Positions 5,201 through 7,621 of a stretch of DNA of 7,621 nt are shown one piece after another (within the stretch, counting starts at the first letter, position 1; every line of letters begins with the position of its first letter). The stretch lies in NCBI GenBank assembly GCA_910576895.1, contig CAJTJZ010000091.1, positions 1 to 7,621 of the forward strand, given 5' to 3'. The translations under genes were made by a program, and so were the position numbers. The stretch comes from an uncultured Lachnospiraceae bacterium (GTDB lineage Bacteria; Bacillota; Clostridia; Lachnospirales; Lachnospiraceae). The notes under the pieces were generated by a model. It saw nothing but the letters and a program-made list of their open reading frames with translations, made no database searches and was not told the origin of the DNA.

Positions 5201-7621
5201 ATATGCTTTTGATTTCTCTGATTTCCCTTTGGCATCTTTTGAATTTAAAGCTTTATTGACAGCATCTTTTCCAGATTTACTAATCTTTTTGTTATCTTTT
5301 TTTACTTGAGATACTTCCGTATTGTATGCTTTTTCTTGTTTCTTTAGTTGAGAATTATTATACTTTAATTGACTGTTTTGTAAATGAGTAGTCGAAGTAG
5401 AAGTATAACCACTTGTACCAATAGAAGTGTAAGTATCTATTTTTTCTAACTTGGCATCTCTTTGAGCATCACGTATCTCTTTTAAATCTTGAATATAGGT
5501 TCTAATATTATTGTGAAGCTCTCGGATGGATTGACTTGTTTCTTTTGATTTCTCATGCCATTCCTGATAATCCTTAATTACTTCTTGTACTTTTTTGCCA
5601 TACTTGCTAATATCCATACTTCCATTACGAACTTGTTTTTTAATATCATTCGCTTTTTCTTTGGAAATAACACCCATAGAGATTGCTTTTGTGACAACCT
5701 GATTTGCTTGATGATTATATTTTTTAGTTGCCCTTTGTTCGTTTGTAATTTGAGCCGTAGTAGCTTTAACAGCATTAGTATAATTCTTTGCAGATCTACT
5801 ATAGTTTCCTGCATCTTTTGCATTTTCAGCTTTACTAACATATCGATCAATTTTTTCCGTTTGTCTTTTTATCTTGATTTCAATCCAGTCAAAAAATGTA
5901 TCAATCCAATCTTGAAATTTTTCTAAAACAGTCTTTTCTTTTTTCTTCTTCTTTTTTTTCTTATCTTCTTTATCATCACGATTTTTCTTATTTGCATACT
6001 TGGAATCACTAGAATAATAACCTTTTCTTTTAGTAGAAGCTGTAACGGATGATACAGCGATACCACCACCATTATTACTATTACCAAGTATCATTGCGTT
6101 TCCTGATGCAAGAGCGTTTCCAGATGCTAAAGCTAATGCTCTGGAAGCTACGAATCCTTTTGATAATAAATCTTCTGTCTGCAAATGGTTAAATACAATA
6201 GCATTTTTGGGTAAATTGACAAATTCTGCTCCATGATCGCCAACAGTATACCACTTACCAGTATTTGAATTGATCACCAGTTCCCTACCAATTTCTCCCA
6301 CCAACGTTTTTCCAGCTTTTTTGTTACCCCAGTCACCAGAAGCTTTTGCTGTACCAGAAGCCTTTGCTGTACCAGTAACCTTTCCTTTATCTGGTGTCAT
6401 CTTTTTTATAAAATTTTTTGCCTTATCTAAAATAGTTTCTTTCTTTTCAACAGTAGTAATAGTTACTTTGTATTCATTATCTGTTAAATTTTTAAGTCTA
6501 TTTTCGATACGATAAATTTCTTTAGTTGCTTCGTCAATGACAGAAATAGTTGGTTTAATTTCTTTTTCGTTTAATTTATCTGTTTTTTCATTAAGTTCAT
6601 CAATTTTATCATTTGATTCTTTACTATCAAGCTCTGTACGAATAGTAGTCTTTTTTTCTTCGAGTTCTCGTTTTTTATCTTGTAATTTTAATATTTTATT
6701 CTTAATTTCGTCATCGGATAATTCAGGAACAAATTTAGTAGTCCATTCTGTATTTTCATAATTACTTATTAATTCATCAATTTCCTTGATTTTTTTATCA
6801 AAATCATCGGTATATAAATCAATTTCAACCTGTGTTGGCTTTTGTAGTTTTGAAAGTTTATCTTCAAAATTTTTGACTTTATTTTCAGCCTTTTCTAAAT
6901 TAGCATTGGCTTCCACCTTTAATTTATTAGTTTTTGCATTATTTAATTGCTCTGTAAAATCACTGACATCTTTTTTTGCTTTTTCAAGTTTGTTTTTAGT
7001 ATCAATATAAGTTTCTATGTTAATTTCTGATTTTTCAGTCAACCGCTTCTTTTGTTCTTCTAATTTTTTTAATGACTGTTTTGCTTGTTTTAATTTAGAA
7101 TCATCTATATCAATTCCAACTTTTTTCTGTTTCCTTAACGTATTAATTTCAGTTTTTAAATCAGAAATTTTACTTTGTACTGTAACAATACCATCACCAA
7201 AGGTATTAAATGCTTCATCTCCCCAATCAAAGTTACCGCCAAATTCTTCTAATTCACCAAACATTGCTTGTACTAAGGGAAGGCTAAGATTTAATCCATT
7301 AGCAAAATCAGCCATTGTTTTACCGCCAGCAATTTCATAATTTTTGCCAGCTTTATCTAAAACCATCAATCCTTTATCAACAGCTTCTTGACAAAATTTT
7401 TCAAGATTAAGACCATTTCTTTCTCCATCTTTATTAAAAGTAAAGAATTTCTTAATACTATCAAGATATTGGTTAATCGCTTGTTTATCATCAGAAGAAA
7501 TAGAGTCAGGAAGAATCAATCCTAGAGATGTTTGATAATCTTCTCTACCAATTCTACCATAATCTTCCGATTTCCTATTATTTAATACATCATCAATTTT
7601 CTCAATTGCAGTCAGAGTATC
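2267..7621 (-). CDS. tmp: Tail tape measure protein, C-terminal 1784 residues; N-terminus off the right edge
   Basis: The frame stays open to the right edge. TTG at 7519 is only an internal codon: 34 more in-frame codons precede it (including NNRKSEDYGRIGREDYQTS), so the gene continues upstream. Residues are numbered from 7621. About 97-128 contain KTMADFANGLNLSLPLVQAM and FGELEEFGGNFDWGDEAF, which I recall from Clostridia phage tape measures. About 140-400 are Lys/Glu-rich coiled coil. 437-489 form a small Gly/Val-rich domain (GKTLVGEIGRELV, KWYTVGDHGAEFV, NAIVFNHLQTEDLL). A run of eight lysines (554-561) precedes FQDWIDTFFDWIE (569-581). Repeats fill about 580-1415. A conserved helical region includes KEYYDFDRSIKDKTKDIQSL (about 1514-1533). 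A second small domain lies at 1653-1705 (VAWTQEHGQEIIIRKSDGAV). Known role: TMP copies fill the tube, set tail length during assembly and leave ahead of the DNA at infection. I see no lytic transglycosylase or peptidase motif; membrane segments may lie in the missing N-terminal part. Confidence 0.93.
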   Translation of the reverse strand, partial: DTLTAIEKIDDVLNNRKSEDYGRIGREDYQTSLGLILPDSISSDDKQAINQYLDSIKKFFTFNKDGERNGLNLEKFCQEAVDKGLMVLDKAGKNYEIAGGKTMADFANGLNLSLPLVQAMFGELEEFGGNFDWGDEAFNTFGDGIVTVQSKISDLKTEINTLRKQKKVGIDIDDSKLKQAKQSLKKLEEQKKRLTEKSEINIETYIDTKNKLEKAKKDVSDFTEQLNNAKTNKLKVEANANLEKAENKVKNFEDKLSKLQKPTQVEIDLYTDDFDKKIKEIDELISNYENTEWTTKFVPELSDDEIKNKILKLQDKKRELEEKKTTIRTELDSKESNDKIDELNEKTDKLNEKEIKPTISVIDEATKEIYRIENRLKNLTDNEYKVTITTVEKKETILDKAKNFIKKMTPDKGKVTGTAKASGTAKASGDWGNKKAGKTLVGEIGRELVINSNTGKWYTVGDHGAEFVNLPKNAIVFNHLQTEDLLSKGFVASRALALASGNALASGNAMILGNSNNGGGIAVSSVTASTKRKGYYSSDSKYANKKNRDDKEDKKKKKKKKEKTVLEKFQDWIDTFFDWIEIKIKRQTEKIDRYVSKAENAKDAGNYSRSAKNYTNAVKATTAQITNEQRATKKYNHQANQVVTKAISMGVISKEKANDIKKQVRNGSMDISKYGKKVQEVIKDYQEWHEKSKETSQSIRELHNNIRTYIQDLKEIRDAQRDAKLEKIDTYTSIGTSGYTSTSTTHLQNSQLKYNNSQLKKQEKAYNTEVSQVKKDNKKISKSGKDAVNKALNSKDAKGKSEKSKAYKKALNNAKKAIKAKKAVSNADLKTIKSHSISVYNKLYAYNLSLDNLEIAKLEQATNVATTSTERFENTAKKYENKDNKTNDKISLLKLKVDNATSVKSKNNKLDKIASKYDTMVANDKAEIKEYQKIQNKSSKTIENKTGYGTNYKNLKKNSQKKKSVKNYIKKAKNAARNGKSIDANVIAKLAEFYSKGYVSKSFYEACINYNNALEHREEAEAQLEIDEQTAIQEKAAIGTEKFNNVEQKYTNKQNKIQSDKRKESINQSIQSTKGHLLSVQDYQTLLNYSKKEEQSYTKEITALHNVIQQNLNSGYWTTASQEYIDAMNSIRGYEEEVLNCKQEQEELNNEIIQLPYTIFDKAITLIQSIKSNFQSLLSIKTTRGVSKTNSDLLTEIGNVNTEIAKQTEKRNQLWSDYQNALSNGGAYGGKDSDTWLTEYYNIDAEINNLKADVESLNNEIAQLPYETYEKALSLLDSIASYNKSIADLTKAQGRDLSANDYLTQISDNHAKIDNYEKERIQAYSDYMKALASYDKAYGGMTSDAWLAKYHDLGTTINNLKADNEDIRDALRDDVYWRNFERSHKAAQALKDILSGIADLIDDTMLYDKNGNFTDYGVAQMANIVKQFETARKEVQNYTNDIQNLNNLYAQGFYNQDEFNQKLNEFQNGLFDAASSMKSYLSEIIDMNKKLAESELDALFKLIDARNDTLQKKKEYYDFDRSIKDKTKDIQSLESQIAALNGVENAESKAQKARLEADLADKKDDLNDTIMNHSFELSKDALDELKTILQDEFDEKWNNIGQNLDEIQKLILAANELASAQSHIVGNALNKLLSFYGINPSSTDLNQFGNVTGYASGTQKVDKDKVAWTQEHGQEIIIRKSDGAVLTPLNRGDSVIPNDLTKNLFDWGMQNPQEFADSLVRGIPEIPKVQSQHHSVNVQLGNMVNIEGNVVKEELPKLKNILDMAYKHTVDEITKDARKNGIKA
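3377..4357 (-). repeat. Three tandem modules of about 109 aa (327 bp) in the tape measure gene
   Basis: The units lie at about 4357-4031 (A), 4030-3704 (B) and 3703-3377 (C). A and B share LNNEIIQLPY and LNNEIAQLPY exactly 109 residues apart. B and C share AYGGKDSDTWL and AYGGMTSDAWL, INNLKAD in both, and LLTEI against YLTQI at the unit ends. DNA similarity remains: 4151-4180 and 3824-3853 match at 26 of 30 bases, and CCACCATAAGC (plus strand) recurs at 3933 and 3603. The second half of unit C departs into RDDVYWRNFERSHKAAQ, so it is the most diverged. The modules are predicted mainly helical. Confidence 0.8.
4440..5880 (-). repeat. Three diverged modules of about 160 aa in the tape measure gene
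   Basis: A pattern of 'IS/VS ... Tyr-x-Lys ... YNxxLxxxEIAxxE ... EKFxNxxxKYxNKxNK' recurs. Landmarks are DYQEWHEKSKETSQSIREL (near residue 688), AYNLSLDNLEIAKLEQATN (near 846) and NYNNALEHREEAEAQLEID (near 1011). Copies 2 and 3 also share TERFENTAKKYENKDNK and TEKFNNVEQKYTNKQNK. Spacing is about 158-165 residues. Boundaries are approximate and no DNA-level identity was noted, so these copies look older than the 109-aa set. Confidence 0.5.
6095..6130 (-). repeat. 18-bp direct repeat, two copies, encoding (LASGNA)2
   Basis: Two adjacent in-frame 18-bp units (6113-6130 and 6095-6112) encode LASGNA LASGNA (residues 498-509). They lie just after the first small Gly-rich domain of the tape measure protein and before a Gly/Ser-rich stretch (ILGNSNNGGGIAVSS). 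They mirror the ASG linker on the other side of that domain. Confidence 0.8.
6335..6370 (-). repeat. 18-bp direct repeat, two copies, encoding (TAKASG)2
   Basis: On the plus strand, ACCAGAAGCTTTTGCTGT (6335-6352) is followed directly by ACCAGAAGCCTTTGCTGT (6353-6370), with one mismatch. It encodes TAKASG twice (residues 418-429), a flexible Gly/Ser/Ala linker between the N-proximal coiled coil and the first small Gly-rich domain of the tape measure protein. Confidence 0.9.

Noticed and set aside
5555..5926. 123-codon plus-strand open frame with a hydrophobic, membrane-like translation
   Set aside because: It lies wholly antisense to the tape measure gene. Lys-rich codons (AAA/AAG) read as Phe/Leu on the other strand and so produce false hydrophobic frames. 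The coding gene on the minus strand is certain. The same applies to the other plus-strand frames between 4394 and 7340.
7517..7519. TTG as start codon of the tape measure gene
   Set aside because: The frame remains open for 34 more codons to the window edge, and the sequence there is continuous with the protein family's style. The true start is outside the window.
1..7621. A hidden accessory system (defence gene, toxin-antitoxin, small RNA, diversity-generating element)
   Set aside because: The three structural genes cover all but 71 bp, and that gap is used by the hairpin and ribosome binding site. No reverse transcriptase, template-repeat pair, tRNA or small gene is visible.

Overview
The window is AT-rich and all of its genes are on the minus strand. 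It is a fragment of the tail-structure module of a long-tailed (siphovirus-type) phage or prophage. The likely host is a low-GC Firmicute, probably of the Clostridia (Lachnospiraceae/Ruminococcaceae-like). This rests on strong AGGAGG-type ribosome binding sites, A/T-ending codon use, and protein motifs that I recognise from memory in tape measure, Dit and Tal-like proteins of gut Clostridia phages. No database search was possible. Whether this is a free phage or a prophage cannot be told, because no integrase, attachment site or host gene is in view.

Transcription runs right to left. From 7621 down to 2267 is the C-terminal part of a very large tape measure protein (TMP). At least 1784 residues are visible, and the N-terminus lies beyond the right edge. 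A 71-bp gap follows (2266-2196). It holds a convincing intrinsic-terminator-like hairpin and the ribosome binding site of the next gene. Next is a complete distal tail protein gene (Dit, 2195-1341, 284 aa). The third gene overlaps it by 8 bp: a Tal-like tail-tip or baseplate-hub protein (1348 to the left edge, 449 aa visible, C-terminus missing). TMP-Dit-Tal is the classic gene order of siphophages of Gram-positive hosts.

Together these genes build the tail. The TMP fills the tail tube and sets its length. Dit forms the ring joining the tube to the tip. Tal forms the hub below Dit that seals the tube and contacts the cell surface. The TMP has an unusual internal layout: coiled coils, a small Gly-rich domain, a Lys-rich segment, three diverged modules of about 160 aa, three modules of about 109 aa, a conserved helical region, and then a second small domain resembling the first.

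I found no RNA gene, CRISPR array, insertion sequence, defence gene or plus-strand gene. The window is a recognisable structural module, not a new system. The points most worth a second look are the terminator inside the operon, the repeat architecture of the TMP and the very long tail it implies.
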